Position numbers and translations under genes: made by a program
Source of the DNA: Chloroflexota bacterium
GTDB taxonomy: Bacteria > Chloroflexota > UBA11872
Length of the DNA: 36,325 nt
Reading direction: 5' to 3'
Assembly: GCA_009839425.1 (NCBI GenBank)
Contig: VXPS01000399.1
Location: 1 to 36,325, forward strand
Shown: positions 25,422-34,721 of the stretch, piece after piece
How positions within the stretch are numbered: the first letter of the stretch is position 1
Layout: every line of letters starts with the position of its first letter
Notes under the pieces: generated by a model
What the model saw: the letters and a program-made list of their open reading frames with translations, nothing else
Databases searched by the model: none
Told to the model about the DNA's origin: nothing

Positions 25422-26564
25422 CTACCAGTGCTGGCTTACGGCCGATGTCTCGCGGCTTAGCCGGAAGCGGTCCAGGTCCCAGGACGTGGCGCCGCGGGTG
25501 GCCAGGTCGGCCATGATCTGGCCGATCAGGATGCCGAACTTGAACCCGTGGCCCGAGAACCCGGCCGCTACCAGGGCGTTGTCGAGGTTCGGTACACGGT
25601 CGATGATGAAATCCGAGTCGGGGGTCATCGAGTAGGTGCAGGTCTTGCTGTAGACGATTTCGGCGTCGCGAAGTCCCGGCAGGTGGCGGGCCAGGAAGTC
25701 CCGTAGCTTGGCCAGGGCGACGGGGTCCTCGTGCTCACGGTCGCGGTCGGGATCGAACGGCTCGCCGATCATGTCGTCGGCGACCTTGACGCAGCCGCGC
25801 CAATGCACGGGGAATCCGTAGAACTGGGTGTCCATGACGGAGAACGGCGTCAGTCGCGGGTACTCGTACGCCGCTGGATCTCCTGGTTTCAAGTAGTGCA
25901 GGCGCGCGGCGGTTGGTTGCACGCGGACGGGAAGATTCGGGAGCAGGCGAGCGGTCCAGGGGCCGGCCGTGATTACGAACGCTTCGCCTTCGAAGGCGCG
26001 TCCGCCGGCAGTCGCCACGGACGTGACGCGCCCACCGGACTCGCTGAGCTCGACGACTTCAGCGCCCGTGAATACATCCGCGCCCTGTTCGGCCGCGGCG
26101 TCGGCCAGCGCGCGCGTTGCCGGTCCCGCGGCTATGTAACCGCCAACGCCCTCCATGATGTAGCCGGAGTCCACGTTGGCGAACTGCGGAAACTCTCGCC
26201 GAACGTCGTTGGCGTCCAGCCAGCGCGGCTGATAGCCCAGGTCGCACAGACCCTGGTAGCCGTCGAGCAGCGGTTCGAAGTCCGGCCGGGTTTGCAGGGT
26301 GAGCGTTCCGGTTTCCCGGTAAAAGTCGGTGCCTGACTGGCGGTCGAACTCCTTCCACAGCTCCACGGCCCCGGCCACCATCCGGGTATAGGCGGCCTGG
26401 CCGCGGTACTGGTACCTGATGGTGCGGGACTCGTCGGCGGACGACGCCCGGACATGGGCGGGGCTGAACTGTTCGAGCAGGGCCACGCGTTTGCCGGCCC
26501 GGCTCAGCCAATAGGCGGTGGCGCTGCCCATGACGCCGGCGCCGACGACGACTACGTCATACAT
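25422..26564 (-). CDS. FAD-dependent oxidoreductase, monomeric sarcosine oxidase / N-methyltryptophan oxidase-like
   Basis: VVVVGAGVMGSATAYWLSRAGKRVALLEQF, ASSADESRTIRYQY, KTCTYSMTPDSDFIIDRVPNLDNALVAAGFSGHGFKFGILIGQIMADL (Cys position matching covalent-FAD Cys of the family). Confidence 0.9.
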   Translation of the reverse strand: MYDVVVVGAGVMGSATAYWLSRAGKRVALLEQFSPAHVRASSADESRTIRYQYRGQAAYTRMVAGAVELWKEFDRQSGTDFYRETGTLTLQTRPDFEPLLDGYQGLCDLGYQPRWLDANDVRREFPQFANVDSGYIMEGVGGYIAAGPATRALADAAAEQGADVFTGAEVVELSESGGRVTSVATAGGRAFEGEAFVITAGPWTARLLPNLPVRVQPTAARLHYLKPGDPAAYEYPRLTPFSVMDTQFYGFPVHWRGCVKVADDMIGEPFDPDRDREHEDPVALAKLRDFLARHLPGLRDAEIVYSKTCTYSMTPDSDFIIDRVPNLDNALVAAGFSGHGFKFGILIGQIMADLATRGATSWDLDRFRLSRETSAVSQHW

Positions 26565-26635
26565 GACTGCGATCTGCTTTCGGCGTGTCCGCGAGTCCCC
26601 ATGCTAAGCGGCTTTGACCGCGACGAACCACTGCG

Positions 26636-27052
26636 TCAGGGCAACTTCTCGAACTCGGCCATGAGGTCAGGCTCATAGCGCAGCGCGCCGAACGGACCCG
26701 GGCACTCGCGCTGCATAGCCTCGGACAACTCCGACTGTCGCATGCCCTCGTTTTGAGCAAACTGCAGCGCCCCGAGGAAGAAGGCCGGTTCGCCGACGAG
26801 CAGGGTGTTTTCGAGCGCGTCGCAGACGCGCAGCGCGGCGTCCCAGCGCCTGGCCTCGAGCGCGTCAAGCGGCGTGGGTTCGGGCGTGGCCTCCGGCGGT
26901 GGTTCAGCGGTGAGCGTGGGCTGAAATTCAGGAGTGGGCGTAGGTTGGGCATCGGGCTTGTCAGCTCCGCACGCGGCGAGCAGCAGCACGAGGATGGCGG
27001 CGAGCGCGACAAGAACTCGGAGGCCAGGTACCCGGTCAGCGCGACGAGGCAC
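26636..27052 (-). CDS. Small secreted lipoprotein of unknown function
   Basis: VLVALAAILVLLLAACGADKP lipobox; Pro/Thr-rich linker PTPTPEFQPTLTAEPPPEATPEPTP followed by about 75-aa domain with two Cys. Confidence 0.7.
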   Translation of the reverse strand: MPRRADRVPGLRVLVALAAILVLLLAACGADKPDAQPTPTPEFQPTLTAEPPPEATPEPTPLDALEARRWDAALRVCDALENTLLVGEPAFFLGALQFAQNEGMRQSELSEAMQRECPGPFGALRYEPDLMAEFEKLP

Positions 27053-27099
27053 GCTTCCCGGCCAGGCTGCACGTTGCGGGGCGAGTCCCTCGCGCTTGC

Positions 27100-28167
27100 T
27101 CAGGCGTCCGTGATCGGCAGCTGAACGCGAACGTTACCGCTGGCCTGTGATTGGAGCGCAGCCAGCAGGACTTCCAGCGCCTGCCTGGCCTGCCGACCGT
27201 CGCAGCTGGGCTCGCCGCCGTCGCGGATCAGGCCAACGAGCTCCGTGACCAGACCGGCGATGTGGCCCTGGGTGTAGTGCGTCGGTGTCAGTTCCCGGCC
27301 GCGCAGACCTTCCTCGGGATCGTCGTAGAGCACGGCGTAGTCATTCGTGAGATGAATGCGGCCCTCGGTGCCCCAGATATCGAAGGGACCGATGTAGCGT
27401 CCCGGCATGGTCTTGCAGGCGTTCCAAAATGCGCGGACGTCGTTGTCATACTCGATCATGATGCTTAGCGCGGGGTCGGTGTCCGGGTCGTGTCCGCCGT
27501 CGCTGGCGTAGCGCGGGCCGTAATCCTCGAAGCCCTTCTCGGCCACCGCGTAGACAGCGGTCGGATTGCCGGTCGAAAACCAGTTGATGGTGTCGCAGAC
27601 GTGCGTGCCGTTGCGGAACAACATGGCGCGGGGACCGCCCTGGTTGCACATGACTCGAACTACGTCGCCGATGGCGCCGTCGTCGATCAGCTTGCCGACA
27701 TCGGCCCAGGGGAACCACCAGCGGTAGACGTGGTCGATCAGCATGGGAATGCCCGCCTTTTCGACGGCCTCGATCATGCGGTCAGCGTCGGCCAGGGTGG
27801 TCGCGATCGGCTTTTCGCAGACGATGCCCTTGACTCCGGCCTCGGCCGCATCGATCACGATCTGGGTGTGCACGTGGTCGCTGGTGACCACGCTGATCAG
27901 GTCCAGGTTTTCCCGGTCCAGCATTTCGCGGTAGTCAATGTACGAGTTGACTTCGGAGACGTGGGAGCGCCAATTGACGTCGAACTCGTCGATTGCCTCC
28001 TGCCGAAGATCGCAGACCGCCACCAGTTCTGTGTCCTCCACGAAGTGGTACGCGGAGGCGTGCGAGTGCGGCATGGAGATGCCCCAGCCGTGCTTCGGGG
28101 CCGGAATCGGCGGACGTGCGCCAATACCCGTCAGCCCCACAACGCCGGCTCTCAGTGTGCTGCCCAT
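27100..28167 (-). CDS. Gfo/Idh/MocA family oxidoreductase (1)
   Basis: RAGVVGLTGIG N-terminus, GIVCEKPIATTLADADRMIEAVEKAG (EKP motif). Confidence 0.9.
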   Translation of the reverse strand: MGSTLRAGVVGLTGIGARPPIPAPKHGWGISMPHSHASAYHFVEDTELVAVCDLRQEAIDEFDVNWRSHVSEVNSYIDYREMLDRENLDLISVVTSDHVHTQIVIDAAEAGVKGIVCEKPIATTLADADRMIEAVEKAGIPMLIDHVYRWWFPWADVGKLIDDGAIGDVVRVMCNQGGPRAMLFRNGTHVCDTINWFSTGNPTAVYAVAEKGFEDYGPRYASDGGHDPDTDPALSIMIEYDNDVRAFWNACKTMPGRYIGPFDIWGTEGRIHLTNDYAVLYDDPEEGLRGRELTPTHYTQGHIAGLVTELVGLIRDGGEPSCDGRQARQALEVLLAALQSQASGNVRVQLPITDA

Positions 28168-28200
28168 CAGATCCTCCCTCGTTGTGCCAGTGGCCCCGGC

Positions 28201-29232
28201 TTACAACTCCACCGCGATTCGCTCGGAGCTCGAGCGGATGATGGCGTCCAGGACACCAATCGTCACTAGATTGTTGCGCCCCGAGCACGGATTGTCCTGG
28301 CCTTCCATGACGTGCGACCAGAAACCGTTCCATATTTCCTTTTCGATATCGGCCCAACGGCCGCTGCGCTCGGCCTTTCCGATGGGGAAGACTTCTGAGC
28401 GGGGATAGCGCTCCAGGGGCTGTCGCGGCGTGATCTTGAGGTCGAAGTCCGTGTTATTCATGCTCAAGCCATGCAGCTTGACTGCGGCCTCGGAGAACTC
28501 AAGCCGGAGGTACATCTCATAGGCCTGGGCGTCGGAGGTGGCCGTGTAGCTGATGATCACCGGGCCATCAAAGGTGATGATGGCGCAGACGTGCGGCTCG
28601 GCCGTCCAGTTGCTGTTCGCCGGGATGGCGTTCACGCCCCAAACGCGGCGCGGCGGCCGCTGGACCAGCGACAGCAATGAGTCGACCTGGTGCGAACCCT
28701 GGTGCCAAAGATGCATCGGCGGGTCGCCGTTCTCGAAAGGGCGCCCGCGGGCGTTGTGGTGAACCATGGTGATGGCGCCCAACTCGCCGTAGCGCCTGTC
28801 GGCGATCATCTCGCGCAGCAGCGGATAGGGGTGAAAAAGGCGGTCGTTCTGGGTGACGACCACGCGCACGTCGTTGGCCTCGGCAGCAGCGACGACGCGT
28901 TCGGCCTGTTCCAGGCTGCACGTAAAGGGCTTCTCGACGATCACGTGCTTACCGGCGGCGATGGCCTCTTCCATAACGGACGTATGGAGATGGCCGGGGG
29001 TAAAGACGCCAACGGCATCGCATGGCGTCGCCGCCATGGCCTGGGTCAGGGTCTCGAAGCAGGCCGAGTCCGGCAGGCCGGTGATTCCGAGGGCGCCTTT
29101 GAACGCCTCCGGAAGGATATCGACGAGTCCGACGGCCTTGAATTTATCCGGTAGCGCCATCTGAGCACGCAGATGCTGTTGCGCACGAATGCCCAATCCA
29201 ACCGAAATGACTCGCAGCGGGGCCGCGCTCAT
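28201..29232 (-). CDS. Gfo/Idh/MocA family oxidoreductase (2)
   Basis: RVISVGLGIRAQQHL, KHVIVEKPFTCSLEQAERVVAAAEAN, HLWHQGSHQVDSLLSL. Confidence 0.9.
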   Translation of the reverse strand: MSAAPLRVISVGLGIRAQQHLRAQMALPDKFKAVGLVDILPEAFKGALGITGLPDSACFETLTQAMAATPCDAVGVFTPGHLHTSVMEEAIAAGKHVIVEKPFTCSLEQAERVVAAAEANDVRVVVTQNDRLFHPYPLLREMIADRRYGELGAITMVHHNARGRPFENGDPPMHLWHQGSHQVDSLLSLVQRPPRRVWGVNAIPANSNWTAEPHVCAIITFDGPVIISYTATSDAQAYEMYLRLEFSEAAVKLHGLSMNNTDFDLKITPRQPLERYPRSEVFPIGKAERSGRWADIEKEIWNGFWSHVMEGQDNPCSGRNNLVTIGVLDAIIRSSSERIAVEL

Positions 29233-29301
29233 GGCTGTCGCCCCGGTTGGGTCTCCGTGGGCCGCGCCGGGACTGCGATCACGAGCGCCTGCCTGCGAGG
29301 C

Positions 29302-30408
29302 CTATACCTCCGGGATCGAGACTGCAAGCATCTGACCTGAATCGGACGACGCGTAGGCGGCGGTCGTAACTTCGTTCACCCACATGCCGGCTTCCGGCTC
29401 GATGGGCGGCGGACCTTCGTCCAGGCAGGCGCGGAAGAATTCGCCGGTCAGGACGCGGTAGGGATTGTTCAGGGCGCCGGCCTTGTCGAACGTCCAGGAC
29501 TTAAGTGGCGCGCTGGCCTGCGAGCCACTGTAGGAAGCCCACTGCATGGGTTCCTGGTTGGCTTCGCCGTTCGGGTTGAACTTCAGCCAGCCGTCGCGTC
29601 CCCAGATGATGAGCCCGTTATGCCGGGACGAGCCGTACTCGGCGCTGCTGGTGTAGTAGCCGGAGTTCAGGTTGCCGACCATGCCATTCTGGAACTCCAG
29701 GTTCACGACCGCGGCGTCCTCGACCGTGATCGCCTCCCCGCCGACGTTACGGCAGAACGCGCTGACCGACTTGAAGTCGGACCCGGCAATATGCCGAATC
29801 AGGTCAAGGTAATGGCAGCCGAGAATCGTCAGATGTCCGCCGCCGCCCAACTCCTTTGAGAAGAACCATCCGCCAGCGGCGACGTCGTATTGCGGGCGGG
29901 CCGCAGGGTTCTGAATCGTGCGCTCCTGGTCGGCAACGAACCAGGCCTGGAACGACAGCAGGTCGCCAAGAAAGCCCTCCGCGATCAGACGCCGCGCTTC
30001 CTGGACGATGGGGTAGGCGCGTGAGATATAGGCGATGGAGAGGTGGAGATTCCGGCTCTTCGCCAACCGGTAGATTGCCCGGTAGTCGTCAATATCCACG
30101 TAGCCCGGCTTTTCGTGGAACACGTGCGCGCCCGCATCCAACGCCTGGGTGATGACCGGCGGCATGCGCCAGGGCTCCATGGTCACGAGGGCGACCTGTG
30201 GCTTGAAGTCGCGGTACAGCGCGTCCAAATCGGTGTACGTGGCGGTCACCTTGCCGGCGCTACCCTCGCTGACTTCGTCGAACGTTCCGCCGGTGACATC
30301 GCCAACCGCGACCTCGCCGACCTCATCGTTGTGGAGTGCGTCGATGAGTGCGCCCAGATGCCAGGCGGTCGGTTCGGTAATCACCGCAACTCGCAGTTTG
30401 TCGCTCAT
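29302..30408 (-). CDS. Gfo/Idh/MocA family oxidoreductase (3)
   Basis: HVFHEKPGYVDIDDYRAIYRLAKSRN, GGGGHLTILGCHYLDLIRHIAG. Confidence 0.9.
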   Translation of the reverse strand: MSDKLRVAVITEPTAWHLGALIDALHNDEVGEVAVGDVTGGTFDEVSEGSAGKVTATYTDLDALYRDFKPQVALVTMEPWRMPPVITQALDAGAHVFHEKPGYVDIDDYRAIYRLAKSRNLHLSIAYISRAYPIVQEARRLIAEGFLGDLLSFQAWFVADQERTIQNPAARPQYDVAAGGWFFSKELGGGGHLTILGCHYLDLIRHIAGSDFKSVSAFCRNVGGEAITVEDAAVVNLEFQNGMVGNLNSGYYTSSAEYGSSRHNGLIIWGRDGWLKFNPNGEANQEPMQWASYSGSQASAPLKSWTFDKAGALNNPYRVLTGEFFRACLDEGPPPIEPEAGMWVNEVTTAAYASSDSGQMLAVSIPEV

Positions 30409-30746
30409 GGAGCGGGTGCCTCTGTGACTGCGGCTTGGTTGCCGCGTGGATGGCGGGATTCTGCCTTGCGCGACTCCTAAAGGCCAGTGTCGGGCTTGGC
30501 AGAGTGTTCATGGAATCCTCAAAGATGCCGCTTGTGGGTTTCCGTTGGAATCGCGCTCGGCGCTATACTTCCTGAAGCTGTGAATTCGCGACATCAGTAG
30601 CGTGGGTTCAGGCGCATGCATGCACGAATAATCGGCGCGCGACGCGCGATGCCGCCGACCCGAGTCTTCGGGCTGGCGCCGGAAGGTTGCGCCGCCCTGC
30701 TATGTCTTCGGACCGGCAGTGGCCCGGCCGTGAAAGGACCGAGACG

Positions 30747-31949
30747 ATGAACACCCCACAGCTCCCGCGACGACGACTGTTGGCTGGCATGGGCGGCCTG
30801 GGGGTGGTCCTGCTGGCCGCCGCCTGCGGCGAGGGCGGGCCGGAGGCTGCGCCCCGCGGCGACGCGGGTGAAGGCGCCGAGGTTCCAGTCGGCGACGCCG
30901 GCGAAATCCTGGTCTTTAGCAACAGCTCCCCCCACGTCACCGCCATCGACATCCTCACCGAGGAAGTCACCCGCACCGGCGACCTCGACGGGCTCGTGAC
31001 CTGGGCCTGGAACGACGACAACAACTTTTTCGATGGCCGCCACCTCTGGCTCGGCACGCTCAACGCCGGCAGCGCCGAACTGATCACCCTCGACGTCGAC
31101 ACCCTCACCGTCACCAATCGCGTCCCCCTCGGCAGCGAGGCCGAGGGCGTCTTCCTCGGCAAGGCCCGCCAGGACGGCACCCTTCTCGTCAGCAAGATGG
31201 GCGCCGGCGAGGTCCTCACCGTCAACACGTCTACCCACGAGGTCACCAACACCTTCAGCGACGTGCCGCTCCACGGCGGCGTCCTCGCCGACGCCGACCT
31301 CAGCATTGACGCGGAAGGCGTCGAGCGGTTCGTCTATCCCACCGGCGAAGGCGACCGCGTCGTCAGCCTCGACCCCTCGAGCGGCGCCGTGCTCGCCACC
31401 GCCGAATCCAAGAAGGGCGGGAATCCCACCAGACTCACCGCCTCGCCCGACGGCTCCATCTGGGTGCAGGAGTCCGGCAAGCACACCGTGGCGGTCTACG
31501 AGCCTTCCGCACTCGAACTGGTCAAGCGTTTTCAGACCGGCACGGAGCCGATCCTCGGGACGTTCACCTACGACGGCAGCTATGCCTACACCGGCCACGC
31601 CGACGACAACTTCGTGCAGGTCGTCGACACCGCCCAATTGCGCGCCCTCGCCCACATCCGGGTCGGCCTCACTCCACAGATGGTGGCCGTGCGCCCGGAC
31701 TTCAGCCGGATCTACGCGATGCTGACCGACGACCAGGCCGTGGCCGTGGTGTACCAGCAGGATTGGGAAGTCAACAGTTCCACCATCACCTCGACCAAGG
31801 AGAACACCATTGCGTTAGAGTCCCCGCCGGTGGGCATGTTTCTGCGCATGACATCCGTCGGTGGCCGACTGCGAGACTCCGCGGAACGTGCTGAAGCCTG
31901 CAGGATTTCGTATGCCTGCGGCACACAAAACCTGGGTACCAAGCGCTAG
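30747..31949 (+). CDS. Tat-exported beta-propeller lipoprotein, tandem copy 1
   Basis: MNTPQLPRRRLLAGMGGLGVVLLAAACGEGG (Tat motif plus lipobox) then propeller-like blade repeats (VTAIDI, ITLDVDTLTVTNRVPLG, VSLDPSSGAVLATAESKKGGNPTRLTASPDGSIWVQ, VVDTAQLRALAHIRVGLTPQMVAVRPDFSRIYAML). Start ATG 30747 with AAAGGA upstream. Confidence 0.82.
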   Translation: MNTPQLPRRRLLAGMGGLGVVLLAAACGEGGPEAAPRGDAGEGAEVPVGDAGEILVFSNSSPHVTAIDILTEEVTRTGDLDGLVTWAWNDDNNFFDGRHLWLGTLNAGSAELITLDVDTLTVTNRVPLGSEAEGVFLGKARQDGTLLVSKMGAGEVLTVNTSTHEVTNTFSDVPLHGGVLADADLSIDAEGVERFVYPTGEGDRVVSLDPSSGAVLATAESKKGGNPTRLTASPDGSIWVQESGKHTVAVYEPSALELVKRFQTGTEPILGTFTYDGSYAYTGHADDNFVQVVDTAQLRALAHIRVGLTPQMVAVRPDFSRIYAMLTDDQAVAVVYQQDWEVNSSTITSTKENTIALESPPVGMFLRMTSVGGRLRDSAERAEACRISYACGTQNLGTKR

Positions 31950-32014
31950 CCCCGCCCGGCCGGCCTGCGCCGCCGGCAGGCCATTGGCAGCCCGGCTGTG
32001 AAAGGACCGAGGCA

Positions 32015-33220
32015 ATGAACTCCCCACAACTCCCGCGACGACGACTGCTGGCCGGCATGGGTGGCCTTGGAGTGGCGCTGCTTGGCGCCGCGTGCGGCGA
32101 GGGCGGCCCGGAAAGCACACCGGGTGGCACGGCGGGCGACGTCGCCGAGGCTCCCGTTGGCGACGCCGGCGAAATCCTGGTCTTCAGCAACAGCTCCCCT
32201 CATGTCACGGCCATCGACATCCTCACCGAGGAAGTCACCCGCACCGGCGACATTGACGGTCTCGCCACCTGGGCCTGGAACGACGACAACAACTTCTTCG
32301 ACGGCCGGCATCTCTGGCTCGGCACGCTCAACGCCGGCAACGCCGAGCTCATCACCCTGGACGTTGACTCGCTGACCATCAGCAACCGTGTCCCCCTCGG
32401 CAGCGAGGCCGAGGGCGTCTTCCTCGGCAAGGCTCGCCAGGACGGCTCCCTGCTCGTGAGCAAGATGGCCGCCGGCGAAGTCCTCACCGTCAACACCGCG
32501 ACCCATGAGGTCAGCAATACCTTCAGCGACGTGCCGCTCCATGGCGGCGTGCTGGCCGACGCCGACCTCAGCATCGACGCGGAGGGCGTCGAGCGCTTCG
32601 TCTATCCCACCGGGGAAGGCGACCGCGTCGTCAGCCTCGATCCCAGCAGCGGCGCCGTGCTCGCCACCGCCGAGTCCAAGAAGGGCGGGCATCCGACCCG
32701 GCTCACCGCCTCGCCCGACGGCTCCATCTGGGTGCAGGAGTCCGGCAAGCACACCGTGGCCGTGTACGAGCCCTCGGCCCTGGAACTGGTCAAGCGATTC
32801 CAGACCGGCACCGAGCCCATCCTGGGCACCTTTACCTACGACGGCAGCTATGCGTACACCGGCCACGCCGACGACAACTTCGTCCAGGTCGTGGACACCG
32901 CCGACCTCCGCGCCCTGGCCCATATCCGCGTCGGCCTCAACCCGCAGATGGTGGCCGTGCGCCCCGACTTCACGCGCATCTACGCCATGCTGACGGACGA
33001 TCAGGCCGTGGCCGTGGTGTATCAGCAGGACTGGGAGGCCAATAGATTCACCATCACCTCGACCAAAGAGAACACGATCGCGTTGGACTCCCCGCCCGTC
33101 GGCATGTTCCTGCGCATGACCTCCGTCGGCGGCCGCCTGCGTGACGATCAGGAACGGCCTGAAGCCTGCAGGCATACGTCGGCGTATTGCGCCACGCAGA
33201 ACCTGGGTACCAAGCGCTAG
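32015..33220 (+). CDS. Tat-exported beta-propeller lipoprotein, tandem copy 2
   Basis: Near full-length paralog of copy 1: MNSPQLPRRRLLAGMGGLGVALLGAACGEGG...; GTGAAAGGACCGAG upstream leader shared. Confidence 0.82.
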   Translation: MNSPQLPRRRLLAGMGGLGVALLGAACGEGGPESTPGGTAGDVAEAPVGDAGEILVFSNSSPHVTAIDILTEEVTRTGDIDGLATWAWNDDNNFFDGRHLWLGTLNAGNAELITLDVDSLTISNRVPLGSEAEGVFLGKARQDGSLLVSKMAAGEVLTVNTATHEVSNTFSDVPLHGGVLADADLSIDAEGVERFVYPTGEGDRVVSLDPSSGAVLATAESKKGGHPTRLTASPDGSIWVQESGKHTVAVYEPSALELVKRFQTGTEPILGTFTYDGSYAYTGHADDNFVQVVDTADLRALAHIRVGLNPQMVAVRPDFTRIYAMLTDDQAVAVVYQQDWEANRFTITSTKENTIALDSPPVGMFLRMTSVGGRLRDDQERPEACRHTSAYCATQNLGTKR

Positions 33221-33286
33221 ACCCAAAATAGCCGGGCTGGGTTGTTAGCAGACGGAGGGTTCCCCGGCTGCGAAAGGACGAGGACG

Positions 33287-34486
33287 ATGAACACCCCACA
33301 ACTCCCGCGACGACGACTGCTGGCTGGCATGGGTGGCCTGGGGGTGGCGGTGCTTGCCGCCGCGTGCGGCGAGGGCGGCCCAGAGAGTGCACCGGGCGGC
33401 ACGGCGGGTGAAGTCGCCGAGGCTCCAGTCGGCGACGCCGGCGAAATCCTAGTCTTTAGCAACAGCTCCCCCCACGTTACCGCCATCGACATCCTCACCG
33501 AGGAAATCTCCCGCACCGGCGACCTGGACGGCCTGGGCACCTGGGCCTGGAACGACGACAACAACTTCTTCGACGGCCGCCACCTCTGGCTCGGCACGCT
33601 CAACGCCGGCAGCGCCGAACTCATTACCCTGGACGTTGACTCGCTGACCATCAGCAACCGTGTCCCCCTCGGCAGCGAGGCCGAGGGCGTCTTCCTCGGC
33701 AAGGCCCGCCAGGACGGCTCCCTGCTGGTGAGCAAGATGGCCGCCGGTGAAGTCCTGACCGTCGACACCGCCACCCATGAGGTCACCAACACCTTCAGCG
33801 ATGTGCCCCTGCACGGCGGCGTGCTGGCCGACGCCGACCTCAGCATCGACGCGGAGGGCGTGGAACGCTTCGTCTATCCGACGGGCGAAGGCGACCGTGT
33901 CGTCGCCCTCGACCCCTCCAGCGGGTCGGTGCTGGCCACCGCGGAGTCCAAGAAGGGCGGGCATCCGACGCGGCTCACGACGTCGCCCGACGGCTCCGTC
34001 TGGGTGCAGGAGTCCGGCAAGCACACCGTGGCGGTCTACGAGCCTTCCGCACTCGAACTGGTCAAGCGTTTCCAGACCGGCACGGAACCCATCCTCGGCA
34101 CGTTCACCTACGACGGCGCCTACGCCTACACCGGCCACGCCGACGACACCTTCGTGCAGGTCGTCGACACCGCCAACCTGCGCGCCCTGGCGCACATCCG
34201 CGTGGGGCTTACCCCCCAGATGGTGGCTGTCCGCCCGGACTTCAGTCGCATCTACGCCATGCTGACCGACGATCAAGCCGTCGCCGTGGTCTATCAGCAG
34301 GACTGGGAGGCCAACAGTTCCACCATCACTTCCAGCAAGGAGAACACGATCGCGCTGGAATCGGCACCGGTCGGCATGTTCCTGCGCATGACCTCGGTCG
34401 GTGGTCGCCTCCGCGACGATTCGGAACGAAAGGCCGTGTGCCAGATCCACTATTCGTGCGTGCAGCAGCGAGGAACAAAGCGCTAG
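33287..34486 (+). CDS. Tat-exported beta-propeller lipoprotein, tandem copy 3
   Basis: Near full-length paralog of copies 1 and 2: MNTPQLPRRRLLAGMGGLGVAVLAAACGEGG...; start ATG 33287 in ORF 33242..34486. Confidence 0.82.
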   Translation: MNTPQLPRRRLLAGMGGLGVAVLAAACGEGGPESAPGGTAGEVAEAPVGDAGEILVFSNSSPHVTAIDILTEEISRTGDLDGLGTWAWNDDNNFFDGRHLWLGTLNAGSAELITLDVDSLTISNRVPLGSEAEGVFLGKARQDGSLLVSKMAAGEVLTVDTATHEVTNTFSDVPLHGGVLADADLSIDAEGVERFVYPTGEGDRVVALDPSSGSVLATAESKKGGHPTRLTTSPDGSVWVQESGKHTVAVYEPSALELVKRFQTGTEPILGTFTYDGAYAYTGHADDTFVQVVDTANLRALAHIRVGLTPQMVAVRPDFSRIYAMLTDDQAVAVVYQQDWEANSSTITSSKENTIALESAPVGMFLRMTSVGGRLRDDSERKAVCQIHYSCVQQRGTKR

Positions 34487-34560
34487 CCCGAAAACTGGCC
34501 GGCCTCGCTCGGTTGCACGATTGTTGCCAGATCACCGGAGAGCGCGACGGAGCGAATATG

Positions 34561-34578
34561 GCCTGTCATTTGACAGGC
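34561..34578. repeat. Perfect inverted repeat (hairpin) between propeller copy 3 and the solute-binding protein gene
   Basis: GCCTGTCA TT TGACAGGC. Confidence 0.6.
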
Positions 34579-34721
34579 TTCAGGAGCCGGTGTTACATAG
34601 TGCGCCCTTGGGTGGCTTGTCGCGCTGAACCGCAGATGGCGAGTCGCCCAGCTTTTGGCGTGTAGAGGACTGGTGACACTTGGTTGTGAGTCGCCTGTGT
34701 CCACCGATATGGGGAGGTTTC

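Noticed and set aside
31946-33226. 426-aa minus-strand ORF antisense to propeller copy 2 (and similar 30594..31655, 33449..34450)
   Set aside because: Low-complexity Gly/His/Val/Glu composition typical of shadow frames in GC-rich genes; the sense strand encodes a Tat lipoprotein with clear leader and paralogs.
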